Positions 1 to 8,322 of a DNA stretch of 64,000 nucleotides are shown piece by piece. Under the pieces are notes generated by a model that ran no database searches, had not been told where the DNA came from, and was given only the letters and a program-made list of their open reading frames with translations. Origin of the DNA: Salegentibacter sp. R32 (GTDB lineage: Bacteria > Bacteroidota > Bacteroidia > Flavobacteriales > Flavobacteriaceae); assembly GCF_008692195.1 (NCBI RefSeq), contig NZ_RXOM01000006.1, positions 62,001-126,000 of the forward strand, written 5' to 3'. Each line of letters opens with the position of its first letter. Within the stretch, counting starts at the first letter, position 1. The position numbers and the translations under genes are program-made.

Positions 1-255
1 TTTTTAGAAAAAGCCAATACTTTAATGGAATTAATGCAGGAGAAAAATCTGGGTTATTTAGCGGTAAGTTTAGGCTTTTATAAAACTTTATTTAGCGCTC
101 CGGGAACTTCAACTTCCTCTGAAATTCCTGAAGAAGAACAAGCTGAAATGGGATTAAGTGACGGATTAATTCGTTTTTCTATTGGTTTAGATAATCATAT
201 CGACAGAACTTTTCAACGCATGAAAGGATGTATGCAGGAAGTTGGGATTTTATAA
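1..255 (+). CDS. Cys/Met metabolism PLP-dependent enzyme, C-terminal end (partial)
   Basis: The reading frame is open from base 1 and ends at 255, so only about the last 84 residues are present and the start lies outside the window. The segment MGLSDGLIRFSIGLD followed by an acidic, Met-rich tail is typical of the C-terminal small domain of the cystathionine gamma-synthase / methionine gamma-lyase family, which uses pyridoxal phosphate in sulfur amino acid metabolism. The catalytic lysine and PLP-binding parts are not in view, so the exact reaction cannot be assigned. A strong hairpin follows directly. Confidence 0.75.
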   Translation, partial: FLEKANTLMELMQEKNLGYLAVSLGFYKTLFSAPGTSTSSEIPEEEQAEMGLSDGLIRFSIGLDNHIDRTFQRMKGCMQEVGIL

Positions 256-260
256 ACAAA

Positions 261-291
261 AAAGACTCCGCTAAATTTTAGCGGAGTCTTT
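261..291. terminator. Bidirectional intrinsic terminator
   Basis: This is a nearly perfect palindrome (arms AAAGACTCCGCTAAA and its complement, with only the centre unmatched), with A/T runs at the ends. It lies between the convergent PLP-enzyme and adhesin genes and can serve both strands. Confidence 0.85.
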
Positions 292-308
292 AGACTATTA
301 AAAAATAT

Positions 309-1667
309 TTATTGACTTATAAACTCTATCGTAAATGTACTATTAGCCATCACTTGAATATTTGAATTTGATGAATTCGCATAGATTCCTATAGATTCCC
401 AAGCGGCTAAATCAACATATTTCTCTCCTGTAACAGTTTTAATTTCACCATTCGCAATGCTGGTATAAACTTCACTCCCGGGAATAGTATTAGAAGAACT
501 ATAGCCTGTGGCTAGTGAAAATCCGATATTTTCACTACCTCCACTCGTTTTTTGAATATTCAATTTAAAGCTTACCCGATACACTCCCGGTACATTTTGT
601 ACTTGAAAAACAGAAGAACCAGCCCCTACACCGTGTTGTACATCTGTAGTACCAAAAGGAAGATAATTATATTGATCGACACTTGAAGTAGTAGATTTTC
701 TAACTTCAGCAAAATACTTTACATCTGGCGGTGCTACCCAAGAAGCTTTACCATTAGCATCTGAAGTTAATACTTTCCCAGCTCCCTGTGTACCGTCTGT
801 TATTTTAATAGAACCATTCAATTCTAATTTCTCTGAAGGGTTAGAGGTACCTATTCCTACTTTTACGCTATTATTTTCTCCTAAAATTACTGTATTTGCA
901 TTATTAGCTACCGCATTATACCCAATAGCTGTAGCATTTTGTGAAGAGGCTGAAGAATTCTCTCCTAACGCAACTGCGTTTTCTCCACTCGCAGAAGCAT
1001 TGGTTCCTATAGCGATAGCATCATTACTGGAAGATGCGCTTGCTGCACCCAAAGCAACAGATTTATAACCAGAAGCATTACTCTGCACTCCTACGGCTAT
1101 GGCTTCTACATTCATCACACTTTGTGAACCATCTCCTATCGCAATACTTTTATACCCATTAGCACTAGCATTTTTACCCATCGACATCCCGCCATTAGGT
1201 TCCATATAAGCCATTCTTTGATTATTAACTTTAAATTCTAGAGGCACATAATTTGTAGTTCCTATAAAATCACCTGTGGTAGCCGTATTACCTCCTTCTG
1301 TCCATCCAGAACTACTACTACCAGATATTGGAGAATCTATCGCTTGAATCTCTGAATTCAATTTTTCTGCAGAGACTAAACTAAGCCAACTTGTACCGTC
1401 CCAATAAAACAATCCCGTATTCACAGCTCCATTCGCTACATCAGTATTCCAAACAACTAAACCTTCTACAGGAGAATCTATAGGACCGGACGTAGAGAGG
1501 GATCCTAAATCTATTCTTGGAAATAAAACTCCTTTATTAGAAGAGCTTATGTCTAATATACTTGAAGGATCTGGGTTAGAGGTGCCGATACCTACCTGAG
1601 CAAAACCGAAATTTACGGTCAAAAAACAGATGAATAGTAATAAATTTCTCTTTGTGTTAAAAAACAT
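309..1667 (-). CDS. Secreted YadA-head-repeat (adhesin-like) protein
   Basis: This is a secreted protein of about 452 residues. A signal peptide (LLLFICFLTVNFGFAQ) is followed by VGIGTSNPDPSSILDI, the usual N-terminal motif of Bacteroidota surface proteins of this kind. Residues about 170-285 hold a run of roughly 14-residue repeats (AIAVG, SVALG, AIAIG, AVALG, ATAIG), as in the head domain of trimeric autotransporter adhesins. The last 110 residues look like a beta-sandwich trimer cap. No outer-membrane anchor is visible, so cell attachment is unproven. The frame opens with a GTG four codons earlier; I chose the first ATG, which directly precedes the basic signal peptide. A 14-bp palindrome lies 27 bp upstream. 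Confidence 0.7.
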   Translation of the reverse strand: MFFNTKRNLLLFICFLTVNFGFAQVGIGTSNPDPSSILDISSSNKGVLFPRIDLGSLSTSGPIDSPVEGLVVWNTDVANGAVNTGLFYWDGTSWLSLVSAEKLNSEIQAIDSPISGSSSSGWTEGGNTATTGDFIGTTNYVPLEFKVNNQRMAYMEPNGGMSMGKNASANGYKSIAIGDGSQSVMNVEAIAVGVQSNASGYKSVALGAASASSSNDAIAIGTNASASGENAVALGENSSASSQNATAIGYNAVANNANTVILGENNSVKVGIGTSNPSEKLELNGSIKITDGTQGAGKVLTSDANGKASWVAPPDVKYFAEVRKSTTSSVDQYNYLPFGTTDVQHGVGAGSSVFQVQNVPGVYRVSFKLNIQKTSGGSENIGFSLATGYSSSNTIPGSEVYTSIANGEIKTVTGEKYVDLAAWESIGIYANSSNSNIQVMANSTFTIEFISQ

Positions 1668-1693
1668 TAAATTTCTCACGCCTAGTTAATTAT

Positions 1694-1707
1694 ATTTGCG
1701 TGCAAAT
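1694..1707. promoter_or_regulatory. 14-bp palindrome (TGCGTGCA core), possible operator
   Basis: ATTTGC-GT-GCAAAT is a perfect 6+2+6 palindrome upstream of the adhesin-like gene. A similar palindrome (TTATGC-GT-GCATAA) lies in the promoter of the MarR gene near the other end of the window. The role as an operator is inferred from shape and position. Confidence 0.4.
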
Positions 1708-2341
1708 GAAGGAAAGGCTTCCAAAGAGCAAAAATATATTCGACAAGTTTCCCTAAAATTCGATTAAACTACCAATTCTCTAATTAAGGATTTCTCATTT
1801 CTTTTTAATCTCAATTTTTACTGTAAAACACTGATTATCTTCATCTAATATTATTGCTTTTAATCTGATGAACGAAAGATTATTTTTAGATGAATAATGA
1901 ATAAAAGGATTTTATCCGATTAATGGTAGAGGAAAGTTTTCAAAACAATTTTACGTATATTTTTTATCATAGAAATCTTTCTGATGGACAAAATTTAAGT
2001 ATATATTAATTAAAAAAACTCTAGGTTTGAATGAAAAGAATCTGTTTAGTTTAAAATTGAGCTTTGAAGTTTTATGCAAGTCATAAAATAACCGGAGTGT
2101 GAGCTAAAATTTTTATAAGTATTTTAATGATGGAGTGAGATTTTATAAAAAATTGAGATATAAAGGAGACCAACAATGGAAACTTATACACAAAATCTCC
2201 CAATAAAGACTTTAAAGTATAGCTATATTTAATCTAATAAGGGTTAAAGTAAATAATTATTAACTAAATAGAGAGCTTTTGCTACAACGCGTTTCTTCAA
2301 AACCATATATATAAGAAATTACAGAAAACCCCTCAAAATAA
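1708..2341. other. Gene-free AT-rich stretch
   Basis: About 630 bases between the two adhesin-like genes contain no convincing open frame on either strand, no RNA gene I recognise and no clear repeat. It presumably carries the promoter of the downstream minus-strand gene. Confidence 0.5.
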
Positions 2342-2372
2342 AAAACACCGCTCATTAGCTGAGCGGTGTTTT
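2342..2372 (-). terminator. Intrinsic terminator after the second adhesin-like gene
   Basis: The arms AAAACACCGCTCA and TGAGCGGTGTTTT enclose a 5-nt loop. Read on the minus strand the hairpin ends in a U-rich run (TTTTTTATTTT), so it terminates the gene at 2431-3867. Confidence 0.85.
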
Positions 2373-2430
2373 ACAGAAGTTTAGTTGTATCTTTTATGAA
2401 ACTAGTCGGTCTTGTTTCTTTTTCTCTTTA

Positions 2431-3867
2431 TTATTTTTCAGAAAAAAGTTTTTCCAATCTTTTAATTCTATTTTCGAGTTCATCGATTTTAGCATCTCTT
2501 TCTTCTAATTCTTTTTCTTGTGCTTCCACTTGATGATTTAATTGTATAATATAAAGGAAGGCTTCTTCTATTTTCTCAAGATTAGTGATAGAGGTAGATC
2601 CTAGTTTAATTCTAAAATTCTCATTTTTTACTTCATCATAAGACTTCACCCCGGGCAGATGGCCATTTTCCTGAATAAAACCTTCTACTTCTTTTAAGCT
2701 TTGAAATTTATAACTGGGAAGAATGGCTGATTCACCTTCATAAAAACTTTCAAAAACATAATCAGGGTAAGTGTCAGTATCTGTAATAACGTCTCCATCG
2801 GTTTCAATATTACCTGATGCATAAAAATCACCTCCTACGGTAAGGGTATGGGTTAATGGAGTAGCATCAGCTACTTGTACACTAATTCCTACATTGCCTG
2901 TATCAAAATCCCCTAGAATCAAAGGTCTTGTAGCCCCTGGGGATAGTGAAGTACTCGCTTGCTGAATATACAGCATATTATCCCCTAAAGTACCTGTTAG
3001 TAAATTACCTGCGTTTAAACCAAGTGCAATATTTCCACTTACGTCATTTGATGTTTGTAGTGCACCATTCCCAATAGCTATGTTGTCACTACCTGATCCA
3101 TTTTGAAAAGATTGGTAACCTATCGATACATTCGTAGAACCAGTAACGTTTTGAGAAGATTGATTACCTAAAGCTACATTATTACTCCCTGTAGTATTTG
3201 CATTTAAAGATTGGGTTCCAAAAGCTAAATTACCATTACCGTTTGTATTATTTTGTAGGGATTGATATCCAAAAGCAGCATTTCCTTCACCAGAAGTATT
3301 TTCCTGTCCCGAAGAATTACCTACGAATGTATTATTATTAGTACTTAAATCGTCATTATTACCAGCTAAAGCTCCAATAAAAACAGAATTTCCATTATTT
3401 AAAAAATTAATTCTACTTCTATCATTGGCAAAACTAACACGTTGTACATTGTTGGTTCTTATGGTAAGATTTTCTGCATCAGTAGTTCCTATAAAATCAG
3501 TAGAACTATCTGTTCCGGAGTTACCGGTTAAGGCCCACCCTGTGGTTGATGCTCCAGAACCTCCACTTCCTAATGTAGTCCAAGTGGTATTATCATTATC
3601 CCAATAATAAAAGCCAGGATCATTATCTCCATCGGTTGTGGTAAGATAAACCATCATTCCATTTTGAGAAGAAGTAGGATTGGAAGCAGGAAAAGCATCT
3701 ATTCTAGGTACTAATAACCCATCTGAATTTGATGGAGACGAACTACTACTAGCTGTCACATCTAAAGTTGCTTGGGGATTACTAGTATTCACTCCTATTT
3801 GGGCATAGGAACCCACCCCTATACTAAAAAGTAAACCCGATAATAAAACTCTGTAATTTTTAAACAT
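2431..3867 (-). CDS. Secreted adhesin/tail-fibre-like protein with C-terminal coiled coil
   Basis: This 478-residue protein has a signal peptide (MFKNYRVLLSGLLFSIGVGSYAQ) and the motif IGVNTSNPQATLDV shared in kind with the neighbour at 309. The middle (about 165-280) is a low-complexity Asn/Gly/Ser-rich repeat array (NNTFVGN, GNAAFGYQS, GNLAFGTQS, NNVALGNQS), that is, YadA-head-like repeats. The C-terminus has a conserved segment around LPGVKSYDEV, seen at the end of many Bacteroidota fibre-like proteins, then a charged heptad-type coiled coil (about 430-478) that could trimerise it. The two neighbours differ in their C-terminal thirds. The ligand is unknown. Confidence 0.7.
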   Translation of the reverse strand: MFKNYRVLLSGLLFSIGVGSYAQIGVNTSNPQATLDVTASSSSSPSNSDGLLVPRIDAFPASNPTSSQNGMMVYLTTTDGDNDPGFYYWDNDNTTWTTLGSGGSGASTTGWALTGNSGTDSSTDFIGTTDAENLTIRTNNVQRVSFANDRSRINFLNNGNSVFIGALAGNNDDLSTNNNTFVGNSSGQENTSGEGNAAFGYQSLQNNTNGNGNLAFGTQSLNANTTGSNNVALGNQSSQNVTGSTNVSIGYQSFQNGSGSDNIAIGNGALQTSNDVSGNIALGLNAGNLLTGTLGDNMLYIQQASTSLSPGATRPLILGDFDTGNVGISVQVADATPLTHTLTVGGDFYASGNIETDGDVITDTDTYPDYVFESFYEGESAILPSYKFQSLKEVEGFIQENGHLPGVKSYDEVKNENFRIKLGSTSITNLEKIEEAFLYIIQLNHQVEAQEKELEERDAKIDELENRIKRLEKLFSEK

Positions 3868-4048
3868 AATAATTTTTTTTCGAAAATATGAATTATAATA
3901 TTAGTAAACTCTCAATAAACTGCTAAAATATTCTTATTAATATATCAAGAACATGCTTTTTTTAAGATTTAATGTTCAGTTATACGGATTTTTTTACGCT
4001 AAAGTTTTTATTATTGTAACAAATAACTTCATTTAATAGTACTCAATT

Positions 4049-5512
4049 ATGAAAGAAGCTCCTCTTGTTAGCCAAAATAAAGAATTAAGTATTTTGGAAG
4101 CCCTAATTCCAGTGATTGCCTTAATAGGGATGTTAGCATATAATGTATTTATTTTTGGTGGTGACGCATTAGGAGGCTCTAATCAGTTTATTTTACTAAT
4201 GGGTGGTGCTGTAGCTGCATTGGTAGGTGCTTTTAATAAAGTTTCTTTTGATAAAATGATTGATGAAGTGGCCCATAACATCCAATCTACCACAGGAGCT
4301 ATTCTTATCTTATTAATGGTTGGCGCCTTGGCAGGAACTTGGTTAATTAGCGGTATTATCCCTACCATGATCTATTACGGGCTTCAGGTTTTGAATCCTA
4401 CTATTTTCTTAGCTGCCTGTGTAATTATTTGTTCGGTTATTTCTGTAGCAACCGGAAGTAGCTGGACGACTTCTGCCACCGTTGGGATTGCCTTAATAGG
4501 TATTGCCGATGCGTTAGGGATTTCTACCGGGATGACCGCAGGAGCCATCCTCTCTGGAGCTTACTTTGGTGATAAAATGTCGCCCCTAAGTGATACAACC
4601 AATTTGGCACCGGCCATGGCAGGCACCGATTTGTTTACTCATATTAGGTATATGACCATTACCACCGTGCCCACTATTTTGGTGACCCTCATTATATTTA
4701 TTATTATCGGACTTAATTTAGATACATCAGGAACAGCGAATACAGAAGGGATTTTGAATTCAATTGAAAAATCATTTTATGTAACGCCTTGGTTATTTGT
4801 TGTACCAGCAATCGTTATTATCTTAATCGTAAAAAAGACTCCGCCACTTATTGCTTTACTCTTAGGAACGCTTTTAGCTGCGGTTGCTGCTTTAATCTTT
4901 CAACCTGAGCTTGTGGCCCAATTAGCAGGAAGTGAACAGTTAAGTTTTAATGCTGCTTACGAAGGAATTATGAATTCTATTACGGTAGAAACTGCTATCG
5001 AAACCGACAATGAAGCCTTAAACGATTTATTTTCTTCTGGTGGTATGGAAGGAATGCTCGGGACTATTTGGTTAATTATCTGTGCAATGGTTTTCGGCGG
5101 AATTATGGAAGCTATTGGAGCCTTGGCACGAATAAGTCAAGCCTTACTCAACCTTTTTCATACTACATTTGGTTTATTTGCCAGCACGGTAGCCAGTTGT
5201 TTGGCATTAAATCTAACCGCTTCCGATCAATATTTGGCCATTGTAGTCCCGGGTAAAATGTTTTCACAAGCTTATCGAGATAAAGGTTTGGCTCCTGAAA
5301 ATTTGAGTAGGTCTTTAGAAGACTCTGCCACAGTAACTTCGGTATTGGTCCCTTGGAATACTTGTGGTGCCTACCATAGTGGTGTACTGGGGGTGCCGGT
5401 TTTAAGTTACATTGGTTACGCATTTTTTAATTACCTTAGCCCTTTCACAACCCTATTATTTGCTGCTTTAGGAATAAAAATCAGGCAGCTTACACAAGAT
5501 AAATCAAACTAA
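4049..5512 (+). CDS. nhaC: Na+/H+ antiporter, NhaC family
   Basis: This is a very hydrophobic 487-residue protein with about 11-12 membrane segments, the normal size for NhaC. Recognisable family segments are the ATGSSWTTSATVGIAL stretch (about 135-150) and GAYFGDKMSPLSDTTNLAP (about 175-193), which contains the conserved polar residues of the transport core. It should exchange sodium for protons across the inner membrane, consistent with a marine lifestyle. Its TAA stop overlaps the start region of bshB1 (TAAATG), so the two are probably co-transcribed. It is transcribed divergently from the adhesin-like gene at 2431-3867. Confidence 0.88.
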   Translation: MKEAPLVSQNKELSILEALIPVIALIGMLAYNVFIFGGDALGGSNQFILLMGGAVAALVGAFNKVSFDKMIDEVAHNIQSTTGAILILLMVGALAGTWLISGIIPTMIYYGLQVLNPTIFLAACVIICSVISVATGSSWTTSATVGIALIGIADALGISTGMTAGAILSGAYFGDKMSPLSDTTNLAPAMAGTDLFTHIRYMTITTVPTILVTLIIFIIIGLNLDTSGTANTEGILNSIEKSFYVTPWLFVVPAIVIILIVKKTPPLIALLLGTLLAAVAALIFQPELVAQLAGSEQLSFNAAYEGIMNSITVETAIETDNEALNDLFSSGGMEGMLGTIWLIICAMVFGGIMEAIGALARISQALLNLFHTTFGLFASTVASCLALNLTASDQYLAIVVPGKMFSQAYRDKGLAPENLSRSLEDSATVTSVLVPWNTCGAYHSGVLGVPVLSYIGYAFFNYLSPFTTLLFAALGIKIRQLTQDKSN

Positions 5513-6229
5513 ATGAAATTAGATATTTTAGCTGTAGGTTCCCATCCCGATGATGTTGAATTAAGCTGTGCGGGAACTATAGCCAAAGAAGTAACTAACG
5601 GGAAAAAAGTAGGTATTTTAGATTTAACCCGTGGTGAGTTGGGAACGCGTGGAACTGCAGAAATTAGAGACCAAGAAGCCAAAAATGCTGCAGAAGTTTT
5701 AGGCGTATCGATGCGAAAAAACTTGGAGTTTAGTGATGCTTTTTTTATTAATAATACTTCGCATCAATTAGAGATTATTAAAGTTATTAGAAAGTATAAG
5801 CCGGATATTGTATTGTGCAATGCGGTAGACGATCGGCATATCGATCATCCTAAAGGTAGTAAATTAGTTAGTGATGCTTGCTTTTTAAGTGGGTTGCGTA
5901 AAATTGAAACCTATTGTGATGAAAATAAGCAAAAGGCCTGGCGACCTAAATTTGTGTATCACTACATTCAATGGAAAGACCTACAACCAGATATCGCAGT
6001 AGATATTACTGGGTTTATGGATAAAAAAGTAGAAGCCGTAAAGGCTTACCGCTCTCAGTTTTTTGATCCCGACAGTAAAGAGCCTTCCACTCCTATCTCT
6101 AGTGATAACTTTTTAGATAGTGTAACCTACCGGGCGCGTAATTTGGGTAGACTTATTGGTACTGATTACGCAGAAGGTTTTACAGTAGAACGCTGTCCTG
6201 CAGTAGATTCTATTTTTGATTTAATTTAA
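5513..6229 (+). CDS. bshB1: Bacillithiol biosynthesis deacetylase BshB1
   Basis: This 238-residue LmbE/PIG-L family zinc deacetylase removes the acetyl group from GlcNAc-malate in the second step of bacillithiol synthesis. The motif GSHPDDVELSCAGTI near the N-terminus and HIDHPKG (about 120) supply the zinc-binding residues. LTRGELGTRGT and YRSQFF are typical of BshB1 rather than of general PIG-L proteins. It starts immediately after nhaC with no gap. Bacillithiol is the low-molecular-weight thiol of many Flavobacteriia, so the assignment fits the organism. No other bsh gene is in the window. Confidence 0.9.
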   Translation: MKLDILAVGSHPDDVELSCAGTIAKEVTNGKKVGILDLTRGELGTRGTAEIRDQEAKNAAEVLGVSMRKNLEFSDAFFINNTSHQLEIIKVIRKYKPDIVLCNAVDDRHIDHPKGSKLVSDACFLSGLRKIETYCDENKQKAWRPKFVYHYIQWKDLQPDIAVDITGFMDKKVEAVKAYRSQFFDPDSKEPSTPISSDNFLDSVTYRARNLGRLIGTDYAEGFTVERCPAVDSIFDLI

Positions 6230-6242
6230 TTGAAAAAATGTT

Positions 6243-6272
6243 TTGCAAAATTGCGGAATTCAATTAAATTTG
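6243..6272 (+). promoter_or_regulatory. Promoter of tRNA-His (TTG-N19-TAAATTTG)
   Basis: TTG at 6243-6245 and TAAATTTG at 6265-6272 match the Bacteroidota primary sigma consensus with the ideal 19-bp spacing. The following GCATCCGCATT is repeated exactly at the tRNA-Ser promoter. Confidence 0.75.
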
Positions 6273-6320
6273 CATCCGCATTTGCTAGGCGATGCTTTAG
6301 CAAAAGTTCTTAAAACAAAT

Positions 6321-6396
6321 GGTGGTTGTAGCTCAGCTGGTTAGAGCGCCTGATTGTGGTTCAGGAGGTCGTCGGTTCGAAACCGATCTTCCACCC
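6321..6396 (+). tRNA. tRNA-His (GTG)
   Basis: The cloverleaf has a D-arm (GTAGCTCAG...), anticodon loop GATTGTGGTTC with anticodon GTG, and a TTCGAAA T-loop with stem GTCGG/CCGAT. The extra 5' G expected for tRNA-His pairs opposite C73. CCA is not encoded. Positions 5 and 6 of the acceptor stem appear as T-T oppositions. Confidence 0.95.
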
Positions 6397-6402
6397 TTTT
6401 TC

Positions 6403-6430
6403 AAGTCCCTTCCTTTATTGGTAGGGACTT
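6403..6430 (+). terminator. Terminator after tRNA-His
   Basis: The stem AAGTCCCT/AGGGACTT with a 12-nt loop is followed by a run of seven Ts. Confidence 0.85.
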
Positions 6431-6489
6431 TTTTTATGTTTTTATTTTACTACATAGTTCCCAAATTACCTAAAAACAAGCTTATTATA

Positions 6490-6604
6490 TAAAGGTCTCG
6501 ACTCCGCTCGACCTGACGTTATTGGTAATCTTTCGGTCAGGGATAGCAGTGAAAATCCCACAATGAAGCGTTAGCGGAATGAGGAATTGGAGCGGATAGC
6601 CCGG
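6490..6604. repeat. Structured flavobacterial intergenic repeat (Flavo-1-like RNA candidate)
   Basis: The segment has nested short inverted repeats: AGGTC/GACCT, CCTGAC (6512-6517) with GTCAGG (6536-6541), and GGGAT/ATCCC (6540-6559). It ends in GGAGCGGATAGCCCGG. The pattern GGGATAGnAGTG...AATCC...AGCGGATAGCCCG is one I recall as an abundant interspersed structured element in Flavobacteriia, possibly the Rfam Flavo-1 family. The family name is from memory and unverified; the inverted repeats are seen directly. Confidence 0.45.
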
Positions 6605-6647
6605 TTTTACAAAAAAAGCAGCTTCAAAGCTACTTTTTTTTGTAAAA
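6605..6647 (-). terminator. Bidirectional terminator after the M28 peptidase gene
   Basis: A long imperfect palindrome, TTTTACAAAAAAAG...CTTTTTTTTGTAAAA around AGCTT/AAGCT, lies just beyond the stop of the minus-strand peptidase gene. Its T runs suit both strands. Confidence 0.75.
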
Positions 6648-6665
6648 GGCCGCCTAAAGAATAGA

Positions 6666-7673
6666 TTATTTAGCTTTATCGACTACTAAACGTTCGTTAC
6701 GGTTAGCAACTTCCCAAGCAGTGTAAAAAATAAGTTTTGCCCGCCGTGCCATTAAATCGTATTCAATTTTGTCTGGGGTATCGGTAGGTTGGTGATAATC
6801 GGCATGAGTTCCGTTAAAATAGAAAATCACCGGAATATTATGTTTCGCAAAGTTATAGTGGTCACTTCGGTAATAAAAACGGTTGGGATCGTTCTCATCA
6901 TTATAAGTATAATCTAAATCGAACTGGGTGTATTTTTTATTTACTTCTTCCGATAGTTCGTGTAAATCTGTACTTAACTTATCGCTTCCTATCAGATAAA
7001 TATAATTGGGATTATCTTCGTGTTTAGGATCGATGCGACCAATCATATCGGTATTAAGATCGGTGACCGTATTTTCTAAAGGAAAAATAGGGTTTTTGGT
7101 ATAATAATCGGAACCTAAAAGTCCTTTTTCTTCTCCAGTAACGTGCAGGAACAAAATAGAACGTCTTGGACGGTACCCATCTTTGGCGGCTTCTTTAAAG
7201 GCTTCGGCAATTTCTAAAATAGAAACGGTACCTGAGCCATCATCATCGGCACCATTGTAAATATTTCCTTCGGCATCCATACCTACGTGGTCATAATGGG
7301 CAGAAATTACTACAATTTGATCGGAAAATTCACTTCCTTCAATATAGGCTACTACATTTTCAGAGTCGTTAAATTTGTTATCGAAAAAGCTCGATGGAAT
7401 CTCTTGAAAATAATCGTCTCCGCCTAAAGGGGAAGCGATCTTCATTTCTTGATATTCATCTTTTAAATAATTGGCTGCTTTTTTTTGTCCGGGTTTTCCG
7501 GTATCCCTTCCCTGAAACTCATCGGAAGCAAAAGTAAAGAGATGGTCTTTTAATTCTGAAGCGGTAATGGTGTTAGCATATTGCTCAGGGTTTACTTCTT
7601 TAATCGACTTTTTAGGGGTTTTACAAGAAAACGCTAAGGTTAAAGCTGAAAGGAATAAAATTTTTTTAATCAT
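6666..7673 (-). CDS. M28 family zinc aminopeptidase, lipoprotein
   Basis: This 335-residue exported metallopeptidase is predicted to cleave N-terminal residues from peptides in the periplasm or at the surface. The start MIKKILFLSALTLAFSC is a lipoprotein signal peptide with the lipobox Cys at residue 17. Zinc ligands typical of M28 are visible in order: HYDHVG, NGADDDGSG, GEEKGLLGS (catalytic Glu), DMIGR and YHQPTDTPDKI. The PA (protease-associated) insert of larger relatives is absent. It stands alone between two tRNA genes, with its own terminator. Confidence 0.88.
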   Translation of the reverse strand: MIKKILFLSALTLAFSCKTPKKSIKEVNPEQYANTITASELKDHLFTFASDEFQGRDTGKPGQKKAANYLKDEYQEMKIASPLGGDDYFQEIPSSFFDNKFNDSENVVAYIEGSEFSDQIVVISAHYDHVGMDAEGNIYNGADDDGSGTVSILEIAEAFKEAAKDGYRPRRSILFLHVTGEEKGLLGSDYYTKNPIFPLENTVTDLNTDMIGRIDPKHEDNPNYIYLIGSDKLSTDLHELSEEVNKKYTQFDLDYTYNDENDPNRFYYRSDHYNFAKHNIPVIFYFNGTHADYHQPTDTPDKIEYDLMARRAKLIFYTAWEVANRNERLVVDKAK

Positions 7674-7764
7674 TATTGTTGACTTAATCGTTTGGTTGCC
7701 AATATATCAAAAAAAGCAGAAATCGCTGGCTATAAAAAAGCTAAAAAATACTGTATGTTTGTTT

Positions 7765-7793
7765 TTGAGAATTGAAAAAAGCTATTATATTTG
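7765..7793 (+). promoter_or_regulatory. Promoter of tRNA-Ser (TTG-N18-TATATTTG)
   Basis: TTG at 7765-7767 and TATATTTG at 7786-7793 match the Bacteroidota consensus with 18-bp spacing. The box continues into the same GCATCCGCATT as the tRNA-His promoter. Confidence 0.7.
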
Positions 7794-7829
7794 CATCCGC
7801 ATTCGGGGAATACCTGATGAGACACTCAA

Positions 7830-7914
7830 GGAGAAATGGCAGAGTGGTCGAATGCACCGGTCTTGAAAACCGGCGAGGGTCACACCTCCGGGGGTTCGAA
7901 TCCCTCTTTCTCCG
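7830..7914 (+). tRNA. tRNA-Ser (TGA)
   Basis: This is an 85-nt class II tRNA. The acceptor stem GGAGAAA/TTTCTCC is perfect with discriminator G. The anticodon TGA is at 7864-7866 in loop CTTGAAA. A long variable arm (GCGAGGGTCACACCTCCG) and T-arm GGGGGTTCGAATCCCTC follow. CCA is not encoded. Confidence 0.96.
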
Positions 7915-7927
7915 CTTAATATCTTCA

Positions 7928-7952
7928 AAGCCCCTTATTTTATAAGGGGCTT
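7928..7952 (+). terminator. Terminator after tRNA-Ser
   Basis: The hairpin AAGCCCCTTAT / ATAAGGGGCTT is followed by ATTTTTTA. Confidence 0.8.
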
Positions 7953-7957
7953 ATTTT

Positions 7958-8146
7958 TTAAGGGAAATCAGAGGGGGAAAATAAATTTTCAACTACGCTC
8001 CAGCAAAATATACCCAACCGCTGATAGTTCTCTTCTAAAGAAAATAAATATAATAAGTAAGGTAGCCTATAAATTGTATTTCAACACTTTTTCTCAGTTT
8101 CTTCTTTAAAGGTATAAACTTTTCCAATGATTACAGGGGTTTGTTT
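7958..8146 (-). pseudogene. Possible decayed short coding remnant
   Basis: This 408-base gap between tRNA-Ser and the M61 gene holds no intact gene. One minus-strand frame reads protein-like over about 62 codons (PVIIGKVYTFKEETEKK, then SLEENYQRLG), interrupted by one TGA and without a start codon. I do not recognise it and it may be chance. Confidence 0.2.
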
Positions 8147-8322
8147 TTAGCAATGGGCTATTCACTATATATTGTATATTGAGATTTGGGTCAGCCGTAA
8201 ATATTTAGTGATTTGATTATGAACCTATAAAATCACTTTTAAAAGATTTCTCAAATCTGTTCGAAAAAGGGTAAATTTTGAAAGCACTTACCACATTTAA
8301 AATAAGAATCAAAGTTTTTGTT

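Noticed and set aside
7567-7866. Plus-strand frame running through the tRNA-Ser promoter
   Set aside because: It is antisense to the M28 gene and then reads into tRNA-Ser; its length comes from the reverse strand of a coding gene.
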